Origin: Sequoia sempervirens
Taxonomy: Eukaryota; Streptophyta; Pinopsida; Cupressales; Cupressaceae
DNA length: 64,000 nucleotides
NCBI GenBank assembly: GCA_007258455.2
Contig: VDFB02000003.1
Coordinates: 39,869,986 to 39,933,985, forward strand
Reading direction: 5' to 3'
The notes beneath the pieces were generated by a model, which did not search any database, was not told the origin of the DNA, and worked only from the letters and a program-made list of their open reading frames with translations. The position numbers and the translations under genes are program-made. Shown here piece by piece: positions 10,819 through 22,985 of the stretch (its first letter is position 1; each line of letters starts with the position of its first letter).

Positions 10819-13182
10819 TGTATGTATGTATGTATACGTGGTGATTTCATTTAAACATCATTTACTTTGAAAATGACTATTTCAAACAAAAAAATAGCAG
10901 CTGATTTTAACGCTAAACATATTGGCTTAGAAGTCGATAATCATGGGCGACTTAAATGGCTAAAACTTTGAAGTGAATACGACTGTATTCATGGGCCTAT
11001 TTTTATGTCTTTGCTGTCATTCTTAAATCTTCAAACTGCTTTAACATTTAAGTCGATATGGGAGAGGTCAATGCCTTTATTCATCTTGGACTTGGTCAAA
11101 CAACATTACCACGAATTGTTGTGATTAATCAAACAATTGTTGAATACTCCAAACAACCAATGAGTTTATCTAAATCAATTGAGTTTATGAGTCTATACTC
11201 AACATGGAATAAGTCGATGCAAATATGGGTGGAAAGCTTTGGTTATTGACTATTTCACTTGATAGTAAAATCGTGCCACCTTTGTGTTCTACTTATCATA
11301 GAAGTTTGCAGTCGAATTCTATCACATGGAGAGTTGATTTATTCTCAAATTGTTGTCAATAAGTGGGTCGATCTATTAGTAATCAAGCTAAGTCTTTACT
11401 TACTTATTCACCACCTTTCTAATCTATGTTTGAGGTGTTGCTTTGCATGTTTGCTTTTGTCATTATCATTCCTAAACCGTAGGTAGTATAGTTGCTTGCT
11501 TGTTGTATAAATAACAACAAGGAGTTCATTGTTTGGGACACCTTATTCTCACTCTTTTATGCATTATTTATTGTGCATCAAATCTGCTTATTAGTGTGAT
11601 TTTCCATCTACAATATTATGTTCAAATAGTGAAAGAGAGTTTTAGTTATCTTTTGAGAAGGAGCAATTGCCAACTTAAGAGATAAGAAGTTGTGAGTCTT
11701 TGTTGAAAGAAGTTGTTGTTCTAAAGGTGTTGTGACTGTGGCTAGTCAAATTGGGAAGCTATTAAACATGCATGAGAATATTCTACTTTGATTATTCTAT
11801 TTCTGAATGAGTTGTGTCTTGATTGATTGATCTAGTCTTGTTGATACTTGCATGTAGTGAAAAGTAATGTTTACTTTGAAAGAAAAGTAGAATCAGTTTA
11901 CTTGTTTGTGCATTGTTTGTAAGTACTCCATGATAGGAGAGACTATTTTTCTTGGGTATTATTATGCTAGACATGTGTATTCATGGGAAAGAGGTTATGT
12001 TACCCATAGGTATTGTTATTATACTAGTTATGATTAAACATAGACAAGCTTAGGGTATGCTCAATACTAGATATTTATTTATGCTAGATAGCTAGTAGGT
12101 TACTCATGAGAATGTTGTCCAGTGAAGGGAGGGAGCTTGTACTTTGCTTATTGAGTTGTGTTACTAGGTTGTGTTTGAAGGTTAGGTTATCCTGGGGAGT
12201 AGCTTTCCTGTGAAGAGGGATTGCCTAGGCATAGATATAATGGCCTCAAGTCAAAACGAGCTTGCCATAGTGTAGGTGAATGGTAGACCTTCACTCGATT
12301 ATACTAAGTGAGAACAATTTATCTAAAGTATTGGGGGTGTCTGATGACTCCACTAGGAATAGTGTGCAAGCTGAGACTCCATTGTCAGTTCACTGTGTCT
12401 ACTTAAATGCGTGAAGGTTACCTAGTGTAGGTTATAAATCCTATTCATGTTTGATACAACACTAAGCTCAAAGTGGTATGTCATATGGGGTTACCCAACC
12501 AATACCTTCGTCGAAGGCTAGGGCCATTTATCATTGATAGATGTGCGGGGGACCACATATGAGTCTGTGGTTGGAGAAAAAGCTCGAGTGATGCTTCTCC
12601 TCCTTAGCAGGTGACAGAGGACCAAGGTTTTGAAAGGAGGATTCCTGGACCATCTATATCTTATGTCACGGAGCTCGTTGGTGCTATGTATGTAGTTTTG
12701 TACTTTCTTGGAATATTGTACTTAGTGAAGTTTTGTAATGGAATGGAAATCCTTATTATACGTTGTATAGCATCTTTGTTCATATATTTTCAATAAAGAA
12801 AGGAAATTTTTTATTGCAATGGCTTGTTACATAGTTTTATTTACTGGCATAGTAAAAACTTAGGAAATTTACTGCAATGAACGTTTGGCATATTACAACA
12901 CCATTGTTGGAGGCAACTCTATCCTCTTGTATGATTGATAAATTGAGGTTGTCATATGATAGTATGTTAGTCTTCTACATGTGTAGTCATGCTTTGTACA
13001 TTGACATCATGTGCTGTAAAAATTGTTGCATTAAGTCATAAATTCTTTAGCTTGTAGGTGTGAATTATGATAGATTGTGCCATAATTGTCATGAAAATAT
13101 TATTCATTTGTGTAATGGGAAAAATTGTATAATGGAACTATTATTCATCTACGTCATGGGAAAAATATTGGAGCATTACATT
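9576..13182 (+). repeat. 3' LTR of the gypsy relic (right boundary tentative)
   Basis: The segment starts TGTTACACCCC directly after the polypurine tract. The right end is placed at GCATTACA because a second copy of this terminus, at 29545-29793, stops matching there. A TATA-like TGTATAAATAAC near 11502 and an AATAAA near 12792 are compatible with an LTR, but weak. If the boundary is right this LTR is about 3.6 kb, inflated by microsatellites and perhaps by unrecognised insertions. Confidence 0.5.
10340..10840 (+). repeat. Microsatellite cluster: (GT)n, (TA)n, (CATA)n, (TATG)n
   Basis: A long CATA tetranucleotide run (about 10515-10600) is followed by TA and TG dinucleotide runs, and a complementary TATG run occurs at about 10790-10833. 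The CATA and TATG runs are reverse complements and could pair as a large stem. The open frames here are artefacts of the repetition. Confidence 0.95.
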
Positions 13183-14285
13183 GCACATTCTAATCTAGGC
13201 ACTAATAAGAATACAAGGTAATAATCTCGTATTCACAATGGAATCCTAAATTGATATGTACTATATGAAAAGATGAATATAGGGATCAAGATAAGTCCAT
13301 GATTACAAATCTATTTTGAACCTACATAATTGTATTGTGAAATATGTATGCATCTATTCTTTACTCACTTGACCCACCTATGCATCTTTTGCTTCGTCTA
13401 GTATCTTAGGGCTGGTGATATTTATGAATACCTTATTAAGGTTGCCATTATGTTGCTAGGGGATGTGTTCTCCTAGGTTAACTCATGGAAATGTGTACAA
13501 ATTGAGAAAAATGCTTTTTAGACATGCATATGTTCTTTGGAATGCTCATGTAGATATATATTATTTTTTAGTATTCCAATTGAAGTGTGTAATGTGAATG
13601 ATTTTCCTTGGAATGCATTGAATGTGCTTAAATACAAGAGCATGGCAACACATCGTGAACACAAATTTGTGTTTAGTTGGTCTTAGGCAAGAAACATATA
13701 GGTAGAAGTAAGCCAAATTTGAATTTGTGAAGGATGAGTATGCAATTACAAGGGCATCTAGTGACCACAAACTTGTCACCACATAAAAGGGTCCAAATCA
13801 AAGTGGATAGCATTTATATGGATATATGCCTATGGGCAGAGATAATAAATAAGTAGATAAGGTAAACATATGGGGATGTGTAAAGATATGGATGGCAGTA
13901 AGAGGTGCATAAGAATATATGTAATGGATAAGAAAGTGTAACAGAGACCCAACTTTATATAAAATTATGTTGTTTGTCAATATGTCAATATATGAACACA
14001 CTTTCTTCAAAATAAACAAAAATAAATAAATAGAAAATGACATGCATATATAAATTCCTCCATTACAATAATAATATTCAATTTGAAAAGATATATAAAA
14101 TTATCTTGGTATTTTTAAATTATAAAATACAAACTAAATTTTTTAAATTAATCTTTGAATTTTGGTTTAAAAAGATTGCATCCATCCCACTTTTTCCTCG
14201 TCTCCACTTTGGTTTCTTTTTCCACCCGCCATAAAATCTGATCATGAGAAAGTAGAAAATTATAAAATATGGAATGTTTTGTAGG

Positions 14286-14295
14286 GCCACGTGGC
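14286..14295 (+). promoter_or_regulatory. G-box in promoter-like region (copy A)
   Basis: GCCACGTGGC is a perfect 10-bp palindrome with the CACGTG core recognised by plant bZIP and bHLH factors. It lies about 750 bp upstream of the exon's ATG and is kept in copy B within a better-conserved block. Its activity is inferred. Confidence 0.45.
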
Positions 14296-15038
14296 AGCAT
14301 CACATCCACATGATGACCTATGCCACTCACAATCAATGAATATCTCCGTAATAATAATTTAATAATATGGTCAAAGGGAAGACAATTATCGATTTCTCTT
14401 TTTGATTAATTAATGTTTAGATATATTTGAAAGATTATTAATAAAATATTATTCATGTAAATAAGTGTTATTGAGATGATTTCAAAATAATAATAAAATA
14501 TAGAGAGAGGAAATTCTAGTTTATGGTTGCAATGTATTTCAAAATTGATTAAAAATATAATATAAAATAATATAAACATTATATGTTTTGAAAGCTTTCT
14601 TAATAGAAAAAGAGGTCCCTATGAACCATCATAGTTATTTTTAAAATATATGAAAGATTAAATTTTGAAAAAAATTATTATGTGGATAAAAATATTATTT
14701 AATGATTTTGAAAAAGAAAAATACAATCTACAAAATGTTTTAGAGTTGATAGTAGGTTATTATGTTTGAATTTTATTAACACTATTTTTTTTTCTCCAAT
14801 GGATAACATTTATCAATCTTCTTTTAGGTCTTAATAGAGTATGGACTCTACTTCTTTCATTGATGCTTCTATAATTATAAAGAATCATGGTTGTCCACAT
14901 CAATGAAATATAATCATCAACTAGACTCTTGATTCTACTACACAATCTAATTCTTTAGATTTGGGTCAACCAACTACTCTTAGTCATTCTATCAATTAAC
15001 ACACATGCATGAAGGAAATAGCCTAGCTAAGAAAAACA

Positions 15039-15108
15039 ATGACAATGGGCTCAACTTCAAATTTGCTAGCTAGAAAAGAGCAAGGGATGCCCATCAACAA
15101 ATTATATC
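15039..15108 (+). pseudogene. First coding exon, copy A, split by a retroelement (resumes 17791-17816)
   Basis: An ATG in the context AAAAACAATG begins a segment homologous to the 29-codon exon of copy B. A 4-bp length difference near CTAGCTAG shifts the frame. The copia-like element is inserted after TTATATC. The exon resumes at 17791 and ends at the conserved donor AAG|GTAAATC (17816/17817). The gene it came from is not recognised. Confidence 0.6.
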
Positions 15109-15368
15109 TGTTAGAGTAAATAGGATATTTACCTACTTAAGTTTACTTAGGCATAATGCATTATAGTTTATTAGTACATTTAATTAATGGGTAGTTGTTG
15201 TCAGTCACATTTTTACCGGCTTTCCCTTTGCCTTTATAAGCAAGGCCAATGTACATTATTCATCATTTCAATTATTATTCACTCATTGGTGAAAGAGCTT
15301 TGCTTCTCTTGTATTTGTGAAGGTTTATATTGCAGATTGTGCTCCTAGGAGGTGAATTTACACCAACA
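15109..15368 (+). repeat. 5' LTR of the copia-like element, 260 bp
   Basis: The LTR starts TGTTAGAGTAAATAGG and ends GAATTTACACCAACA. A TATA-like CCTTTATAAGC lies near 15230. It pairs with 17531-17790. Confidence 0.9.
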
Positions 15369-15386
15369 TGGTATCAGAGTTGACTA
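15369..15386 (+). other. Primer-binding site (initiator tRNA-Met)
   Basis: TGGTATCAGAGTTGACT follows the LTR's CA end directly. TGGTATCAGAG is the standard complement of the initiator tRNA-Met 3' end. Confidence 0.9.
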
Positions 15387-16356
15387 TCTGCAACTCCTTC
15401 TGCTGAGAGTTTTCATCGGAGTCTAAGATCGTTTATTCAGTGGAGATTATTTGGCATTTAAAATTTGTTAAATTTCAAAGTTGCCATTTTTTCCAATATT
15501 CTTTTTCTTCTTCAATCTTTGCTATAGATCTGGTTCATTTGGAGAAGCACGCCATTTTTCTACAAAGTGAAAAGGAATCATTTTTTGAACAGGTCACGAT
15601 TTTCTCGTTTTGGAGGCCATTACAAGAGCGTTATTTTCTGTTTGGAAGGCTCGATTTGAATTTGGAGGCCACAATTTCTGTGTGGGCGCCACAAATTTCT
15701 CTGTGGTGTGTTTTGCATCGTGGAAGGGAGAACTGCATTGAGGAGGGTGCACATTGCATTAGGGAGGTCGTGATTTTCCTGTTGGAGCCACGTTTTGGCC
15801 TCTATGTGCAATGATTAACTCTCTGTATGCAACAATCTGATCTCCTGTTGCAGCGATTGGAGGCATTTTGCAAGCCATTGATTGGTCACATATTTGTGAA
15901 CAAACTTTATTATTTATAAAGTCTTGAATAAATATTTCATTTTAGGGTTCTCATCTTCTACGCAGGGTTTGAAGGAGTGCCCATGTTGCAGAATCAAAGT
16001 AGTTCATAGGGACTTTAGTCTCACAATGGTGGTGTGATGTGGTTTCTTGCTATTCACATAGCCTCTTACTCCCTTCATTAGTGTGAGAAAAGGCTCATGT
16101 GGCCGTGAAATGTCTCTCATGTGTGGTGATTGGTGGTCTGTATGTTGTTGACTTGTGAGTGTGCTCTCTAGGCTCGATGGAGTTTGCTTGGTGTTGGCAT
16201 AGAGGTCAGGCAATGGGCCCCACCAGCTTTTGCACCAAATTAGGTTTTTTTAACCTTATAATTCTTGTTTGGAGGTTTTTATAACTATCTTTGAAATTTT
16301 TGAAGAATTGTTAGTTATAATGGTTTATTTGGAGAAAGGAAACTTTAGGAAATGGA

Positions 16357-17277
16357 GTGATTTTATTCACTCATCTTAGTGAGCATAATCTATTGCCATA
16401 TTTGTACAATGAAGTTCCTATTCCAAGCACACGTTGTGGGTATATTATTTGGAAAGGATATAGGGCTAAAGTCTTTAGAGTTATTTTTGAGCATATAAAT
16501 GATGACCTTTTGGAATCACTTATTTGTTTTGAGTGCCCTTATTCTCTTTGGAATTACATTCGAGAATCATATGGAGATCATGATACTCTGCCATCTCTCG
16601 ATGATCCTCTTTCCAATACCAATGTGCCTCTCTATTCTTCAGAGAAGATAAACCATGCTTGTGATCCTTTGGAGGTTTTTGAGACTTCAAATGAGGTTGC
16701 AGTTGCTTCAGAGTTTCTTGATTCTTTGTTAGAGATAGTTGATCCACCTTCACTAAGTACTTCCATCATTCTTGAGCAATAGGATTATCATTGTCTTCCT
16801 GATTGGGATTCCTATTTGTCGGACATTGGTTCATTGTTTGTGGAATCTCACATTTCAGACTTGGAAGACACATTTGAAGGATTAATTTTCCTATTTGATG
16901 ATAGTTGTGGTACTATTGTTGTCACTCCATCTCTATCTTTGGAGCATGTTCAAAATTACTTTGCATTGGTACCTTGTTTGTCACTTTCTATTGTGATTGG
17001 CCATGTTCTTGATTGGTTCGTGGCATCATCTTCCAAGGTCTTGTTGACACATGAGAAAATTTTAGAGACATTATCATCCTACATTTGGATTTCACTTGCT
17101 AATTCATGTCTTGAATTGGAAGCATTATTGCATTTGTACTTAGTTTATCTTCTTCCCAAAGGGAGAAATTTTATTTGTATGCATTGGATTATGTTTTTCC
17201 TTCAAGCACTTACCATTTCTACAGGACATTATTCATTATGGGGGGGGCTATGTAGTCACCTTCTATCCTTCCTATGA
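16357..17277 (+). pseudogene. Degenerate gag-like frame of the copia-like element
   Basis: One frame of about 300 codons has a single stop near 16780. The part near 16450-16580 (AKVFRVIFEHINDDLLESL then SLWNYIRESYG) resembles the UBN2-type gag of copia elements, where a DD..-W pattern precedes a short helix. The rest is rich in leucine and serine and is not recognised; the zinc knuckle is missing. No ATG opens the frame cleanly. The gag assignment is moderate. Confidence 0.5.
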
Positions 17278-17520
17278 GAGGATCATTGATTGTATATACA
17301 TTATGTATGTAGTCCTTGGGGAATGTTATTGAGTCCTCCATCCATGCATCTTTTTTTCCTTCTCTTTTGGAGAGGAATTTCTTCCCACAAGGTTTTCTCC
17401 TTTTCTTCGTTTGTGAGACATTGCATCGCTTTTTACATTGTCAATGGGAACCTAACATGGTTGTGTAGTCGGGACCCATATTGCATCTTTATATTGCATA
17501 ATAATCTCCCTAAGTTGCAC

Positions 17521-17530
17521 TTAAGGGGGG
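17521..17530 (+). other. Polypurine tract of the copia-like element
   Basis: TTAAGGGGGG lies immediately before TGTTAGAG, the start of the 3' LTR. Confidence 0.85.
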
Positions 17531-17790
17531 TGTTAGAGTAAATAGGATATTTACTTGCTTAAGTTTACTTAGGCATAATGCATTATAGTTTATTAGTACA
17601 TTTAATTAATTGGATGTTGTTGTCGGTTACATTTTTACTGGCTTTCCCATTGCCTTTATAAGCAAGGTCAATGTACATTATTTATCATCTTAATTATTAT
17701 TCACTCATTGGTGAAAGAGCTTTGCTTCTCTCATATTTTTGAAGGTTTATATTGTAGATTTTTCTCCTAGGAGGTGAATTTACACCAACA
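17531..17790 (+). repeat. 3' LTR of the copia-like element, 260 bp
   Basis: Same length and ends as the 5' LTR, with about 20 substitutions. Confidence 0.9.
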
Positions 17791-17816
17791 CTATCATTAT
17801 TGAGGCACTTAACAAG

Positions 17817-19352
17817 GTAAATCACTTAAATTTTAACTTCTAGTAACATCATTGATGTTATTTTCCAATGAAAAATGCATATTATATTTTTTTTCTTCCA
17901 TGGGGTTTGAGAAATACTTTTCCAAGTGGGCTCTAACCAATAGGGAAAGCCAATGTTGAGGTATTGAATCCATGAGAGGTTTGGGGAAAGGCTATATTTC
18001 ATATATGTTTCATTCACCAAAATAAGCACATGCAACATTATAGTATATCACATGGTTTATCTATGCATAGGTTACCCTTAGACATACAACTTTGAATTCC
18101 ATCTTTAAGTATCCTACCATTTCACATACCACATGTGGGTAGAATCTCAGTCCACGTTCATCTAGAATTTTGTTCATTATAAATGATATAGCAAACCAAC
18201 TAGGTAGAATTATATGGCATAAATATAATTTTGACAAGTTTGCAAGCCTTCATATGTAGCATAGGGCAAGTGTGGAACTAGATATTTCCCCATAATTCAT
18301 TGAGAAAACTAAGCTTATTGTTTTAGCGTTTAAAGTTGAAAGGTCACTAATTTGTCTTTGTGAATGCCAAAATTTAGAAAAAAAAGAGGAATGACACAAA
18401 TAAAAACCCTAATCCTAAACTTTCATACACTTACATTAAAGAAAAAAGAGAGTAAAATAACAATTCAAGAACACAAAAAAACCTCACTAACACTCACTTT
18501 GATGACTTGGATTTTCTCTAGATGTGTTGATGAAAATCCTTGGACATGTATTTTCTCTTTGCTAACAATTTGGATAATATATACTTGCTTATCTTCCACT
18601 TATTCTCAAATGATCTTGAGGATGAGAGATTTTTAGATTTTTAGATGGGAATATGTAGGGTTATGATTAACTCTTGGATTGTAGGGTGAGGATTGATTAG
18701 CTTCCAAGGGAAGCTAATGATGGAGGTTTTAGATTAGCTCAAGTGCATGAGAAAATGAGATGCTTACAAGTGGTTGTTTGGGATAAGTCCAAATGAATAA
18801 GATGAAGATTGAGAAAATGGATGGTGGAGGTTACCTTGGTTTGAATGGAGGGTGGAAATGCAAAAAAGAGTTTTTGGATTCTACTGGGGGTTGAATTTTT
18901 ATTATTTTTAAATTGAATTGGTAGAGGAATGTGTAAGACTTGATTAATTCAATAAACTACATTCATTTAATTAACTAATACAAGAGGATTAGTTTAATTA
19001 AATAAATAATCAAATTCATTTAGTTAACCAATGATGGGTGAAAGTTAGTCAAGTCAAATAAACCATCATTTTTAATTGATTTATCATAATGATTTTATTA
19101 ATTAGACATTTAATTAATTGAGGGGAATTTTGGAAGGGGAATTATTTTGATTAACTAAACAAATATAATTTATTTAATTTAATCGCCATGAAAGGTTAGG
19201 ATATTAATGTTGTGATAATAAGATTGCAGTGGTGTCGGGTTAAAATGTGGGAGTAGATTTTAGGTGTTTGCATTTTACTTCTCTTTGAAATGACATCATG
19301 AATTAAAAGAAGTGGTGTCATTTTAAAGAAGATAAGTATAAGCACTTGGTGG
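17817..19352 (+). other. Intron-like non-coding part of duplication copy A
   Basis: This region follows the splice donor GTAAATC, is AT-rich, and aligns with 31303-31493 plus 32399-33709 of copy B. No second exon is recognisable in either copy before homology ends at GCACTTGGTGGGAT. Confidence 0.5.
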
Positions 19353-22300
19353 GATGACATTGATGATAATATGTCCTAAATATTGAGATTTTGAATTTAA
19401 GATCGATTAATGGTTTGATTTGATTAAAATTGATTTATTGTGATTGACTAAGATTGGATTTGATACCTCAATGTTTGGATAGACTATAAATTTTAGTGTT
19501 GGAAGATTTGGTGCAATGATGCCCCCTCGAAAGGATAGGTGAGCTGACAAGATCCAAGTGGTGTCTTGAAAGGAGAACCAAGTCTTATAAGATGAAAAAG
19601 GATGTGAGGGTTTGAAGAGGTAAAGGAAGGTGGGAGGGAGTTGGTTAGATGTAGGAAGGTTCTTATGCATATAGATTAATAAAGGATATTCATAAAGGGA
19701 TGAAAGATCTAAATGGTTAGGATGAGATGCAAAATGGATAATATGGGGATATGAGTGAGGATATGGATAATGAGAAAAATATGAGAAATAATAATTTTCT
19801 ATGGTGTATGATAGGTACATTCTAGGAAGATAACTTCCATTGATGATTAACTAATTATTTTTGTAGCACTAGCCTTATCCATCATGATGATAGTGTGGCA
19901 AGTGCATGAAGGAATAAAAAAAATAGACAAGATGCAAACAACACAATGCCCTAATGAAAATCTTGTCAAGGAACACAATAATACGATGGATTACGGTGAT
20001 CCTAGGTTGTGTATTGTGGAACAATAGGGATAGATGCACAAACAAACACTTGCAAAAAGTAAATAAATATAAAAATAAAAACACATACACACACACATCT
20101 CTTAGCTTATTGAAATTAGAATATAAATGGGAGTGGATTGATGGTCTAGATAATAATTAGTGATAAAAAGTTTGATGAAGTGGTGTGTCTCAAGGGTAAG
20201 GGACATTAGAAATTTAAAACATGGATTTTCCCTAGCAGATAGTGTGTTTTCCCAAGTTAGGCAATCCTATTACCATGACATGATGAATGTAAAATGGGTT
20301 GGCTTGGGGGGAATCAACATGATTTGAATATTTAATTTCTAAGTAGATATAATGATTATCCATGCAATGATAATTCATCTAGGGTTGATATGGGTTAAGA
20401 TCTATGAGATTAGGAGTCAAGGTCAAGGAATCATATTTTTATGTTTGATAGTCATCATGAGAGGGTGGATGTATAGGTGACATGAGGGGGAAAATGAGAA
20501 AATTCAAGGGGTCCTTTCCAGGCATGAGGAAACTAAAGTGCCCCTAGTCTTGAGAAAATCCAAAAAAGGGAAGATAGGGTGGGTGGTAAATAATCTAGAT
20601 GTAGTGAATTCATGTGCTAGATTTTTGAGAGAAATGTTGGATAAAAGATCAATCTCTAGTCCAATTGTTAATCATCAAAGCTCCATTCATGTCGTGATAC
20701 CAATTGGTGAGATACAAGTATTATACTACTATAATATGGAAACATAAAAGTTGTATGATAATATAAAATTAACTTGTCTTAATATAGAATTACCATGTAA
20801 ATATTTAACCTCTTTATGAGGCTTAAATCTACTTTAACAGTAGCACCACTAGTCACATGAAAAAAGTTTACCAGACACAATATAGTTTATAGGGGGATGG
20901 ATACCTGACCGATTCCTGCAGTTAAAAAAAAAAGCTACTTTAATATTCTCAATACATCTTCATAAGACAACAAAAACAAAGAGGCACAAATCAACAACAT
21001 AAGAATGTAAAAAACTCAATAAGATCATTTCACAACACAATATTTATGTGGAGAAACCCTTTTGGAAAAAAAATCCATTAAGAAGAAAGGCCAATAATGT
21101 ATTATCTTTAGAATACATTCACTTTTGTCACTCCCAGTAAATAATTTTTACTACCCCTAATAAATAAAAGTTACCCCTCTAGTAAAAACCTAATGATGAA
21201 AAATAATTGCCACTATTAATGAAATCTTCATCCCTTATGAGTGATTTAGAAATAATATTAGAAGTAATTAAATACATAGGATTTACAAGGTTTATGGCAC
21301 CTTAATCCTAGCATTCTCCCATTTAACATCATACATTGTAAATACATCCATAGGAAAACCAACAAGGGAACAAAATCCCTTAGCCAACCATGTACCACTT
21401 GATTCTTCAACATGCTCTCATGCTCCAAAAAGAAACAAACAATATAGCAACCAAAATAATTACCATATCAAGCAAGAACTCCTCTCATCCTCCATCATGT
21501 CAACCCATGATAGGATAAGAACCATGCCAAGGTGAAACATACCAACTGTCATTGAATGTTGCATCAATATATACATGAATGCAAGAACTAAATTCAAATG
21601 GTAACAATTTTTTTTAGTAGCTACCTTATTCATACTTGTTGAAATATAAACCATAGCAAGTTTCTAGCTCATCTGATCTAACCATACCTCAAATAGGGTA
21701 AGAAAAACCAACACAGGTATAACTCCATACCATCAACATATCAACCCAAAACTATAATCAATTCCATATATATACACCAATATAATCATATGCCCTCTCA
21801 TCTTAATGCAACATACTAATGCACAAATAACCATAAATAAGGTTGATTAACAAATCTACATCAACACTAAATTGGCATATGGATATAGATAGTTCACATT
21901 TTAGTTATCAATGCAACCAATGGTAAAGAAAACCCATTAAAGTACACAACTCATAGATGCTAAATAGTGAAGCATGAAGACTCATCATTACAATAGTAAC
22001 TTACAAATTAAGACAACTAGAAGATATCATGAAAATGAAGAACATGCATATTTAGGAATTTCCATTGCATGAGTAATTCCAAATCTAAAAATATATCAAG
22101 ACATACCAAATCTACCTATATAGCACTCACATAGAGGATGTTGCTAACTCCTCTATCACATAGTGTCAAGGAAACATATCATGATATGCATAAAAATATC
22201 TCATTACCAATATCCAAATAACTCTCCCAAGTCCTCTAAAAAAATGAAGAAAGAGATCAAGGAGATGTTAAATTGTTTCCAATGATAACAAAGTACAAAG

Positions 22301-22489
22301 AAAAGTACTTGACTCTATATAAATCCAACCTCATAGATATTAAAACCTTTAGGAAGAAGACAATATACCATGAAAGAGAGAATTTTCAAATCAAACTATA
22401 TACTTGTGGCCAACTAACATGTGCCAAGCTATGTAAAGTAAGATATCCAATAAATGCTAGGAAAATGTGTCTCAACCTTGCAATTACAT
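19353..22489. other. AT-rich spacer without recognisable gene
   Basis: No protein family, RNA gene or element boundary was recognised. There is a short AC repeat near 20080 and an A-rich run after ATTCCTGCAG at about 20925. The longest open frames are low-complexity. Confidence 0.5.
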
Positions 22490-22985
22490 AAGGTATTGTT
22501 GATACATCAATGACAGGGGGATGGGGGCGCAAGGGTTTTGAGGGTTGTGTGCCTCGACAAGGGGCTTGGGGACAACGCCCTTGAAAAGAAAAAAATATTT
22601 ATATTTTATTATTGTAAGTCTAGACCATTCATCATTAGGTCTTAGATCTAGTGGCCAATATTTTATTAGCTTTAATTTCCCTAGAAGGAAACCCTATTTT
22701 CTGAGGGTATTGTATTATGGTTGTGTATTGTGATGTATTCTAAGAATCTGATTGTAGTCGTGTTGCCTTTGGATCTCTGGTTGGTGATACTCCTATGAGA
22801 CGCTTGTTTTGCAAGTATAATGTAATCTTTCAAATAATATATTGGGAAGATTTTGGAGTATGGGGTTTTTCTCCCGAAAAGGGTTTTCCCCACATATATC
22901 ACCATGTTGTGGTATGCATGATATTTATGTTTATTTATGTTTAAGTTTCTGTAACTGTTAAAGATTTATAAAGTTTTGCATTATC
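22490..22985 (+). repeat. LTR-like fragment or solo LTR, boundaries unresolved
   Basis: A compact GC-richer block begins near TGACAGGGGGATGGGGGCGC and contains TTTTTCTCCCGAAAAGGG followed by TTTTCCCCAC, a sequence style common in the R-U5 part of plant copia LTRs. No clear target duplication or partner LTR was found, so the call is tentative. Confidence 0.3.

Larger units (their letters stand above)
2514..13182 (+). mobile_element. Ty3/gypsy (chromovirus-like) retrotransposon relic with nested solo LTR
   Basis: The domain order on the plus strand is gag, protease, reverse transcriptase, RNase H, integrase, chromodomain-like tail, polypurine tract, 3' LTR. Integrase after RNase H is diagnostic of Ty3/gypsy, and the C-terminal ATWEDY-type tail points to the chromovirus branch. 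Several stops and frameshifts interrupt it. The 5' LTR and leader are missing because the minus-strand element occupies that place. The reverse transcriptase/RNase H junction is split by the solo LTR at 5055-7513. The right boundary near 13182 is tentative. Confidence 0.85.
15109..17790 (+). mobile_element. Copia-like non-autonomous LTR element (gag-only type)
   Basis: Two 260-bp LTRs flank about 2.16 kb of internal DNA with a primer-binding site and a polypurine tract. The LTRs differ at roughly 20 positions by eye, so the insertion is old. The flanks are ATATC (15104-15108) and CTATC (17791-17795), a 5-bp target duplication with one mismatch. The internal part has no protease, integrase or reverse transcriptase, only a degenerate gag-like frame. 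This matches terminal-repeat elements carrying a gag (TR-GAG) or a small LARD. Copy B of the duplication lacks the insertion. Confidence 0.85.
12900..19352 (+). repeat. Segmental duplication, copy A
   Basis: The segment matches 29545-33709 in the same orientation over most of its length. Shared landmarks in order are the LTR terminus GCATTACA, GGAATGCATTGAATG, a G-box GCCACGTGG, a short coding exon with the donor AAGGTAAATC, and the end block GCACTTGGTGGGAT. Copy A has about 400 bp extra after GCATTACA and a 2.7-kb element in the exon; copy B has an 887-bp element instead. Divergence is visible throughout, so the duplication is old. Confidence 0.85.

Noticed and set aside
16357..17277. A host gene within the copia-like element
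   Set aside because: It lies between a primer-binding site and a polypurine tract, has an internal stop and no ATG-led structure, and part resembles copia gag.
19407..19820. 137-codon minus-strand open frame
   Set aside because: Low-complexity composition (Y, S, H, P, L), no conserved motif and AT-rich surroundings.
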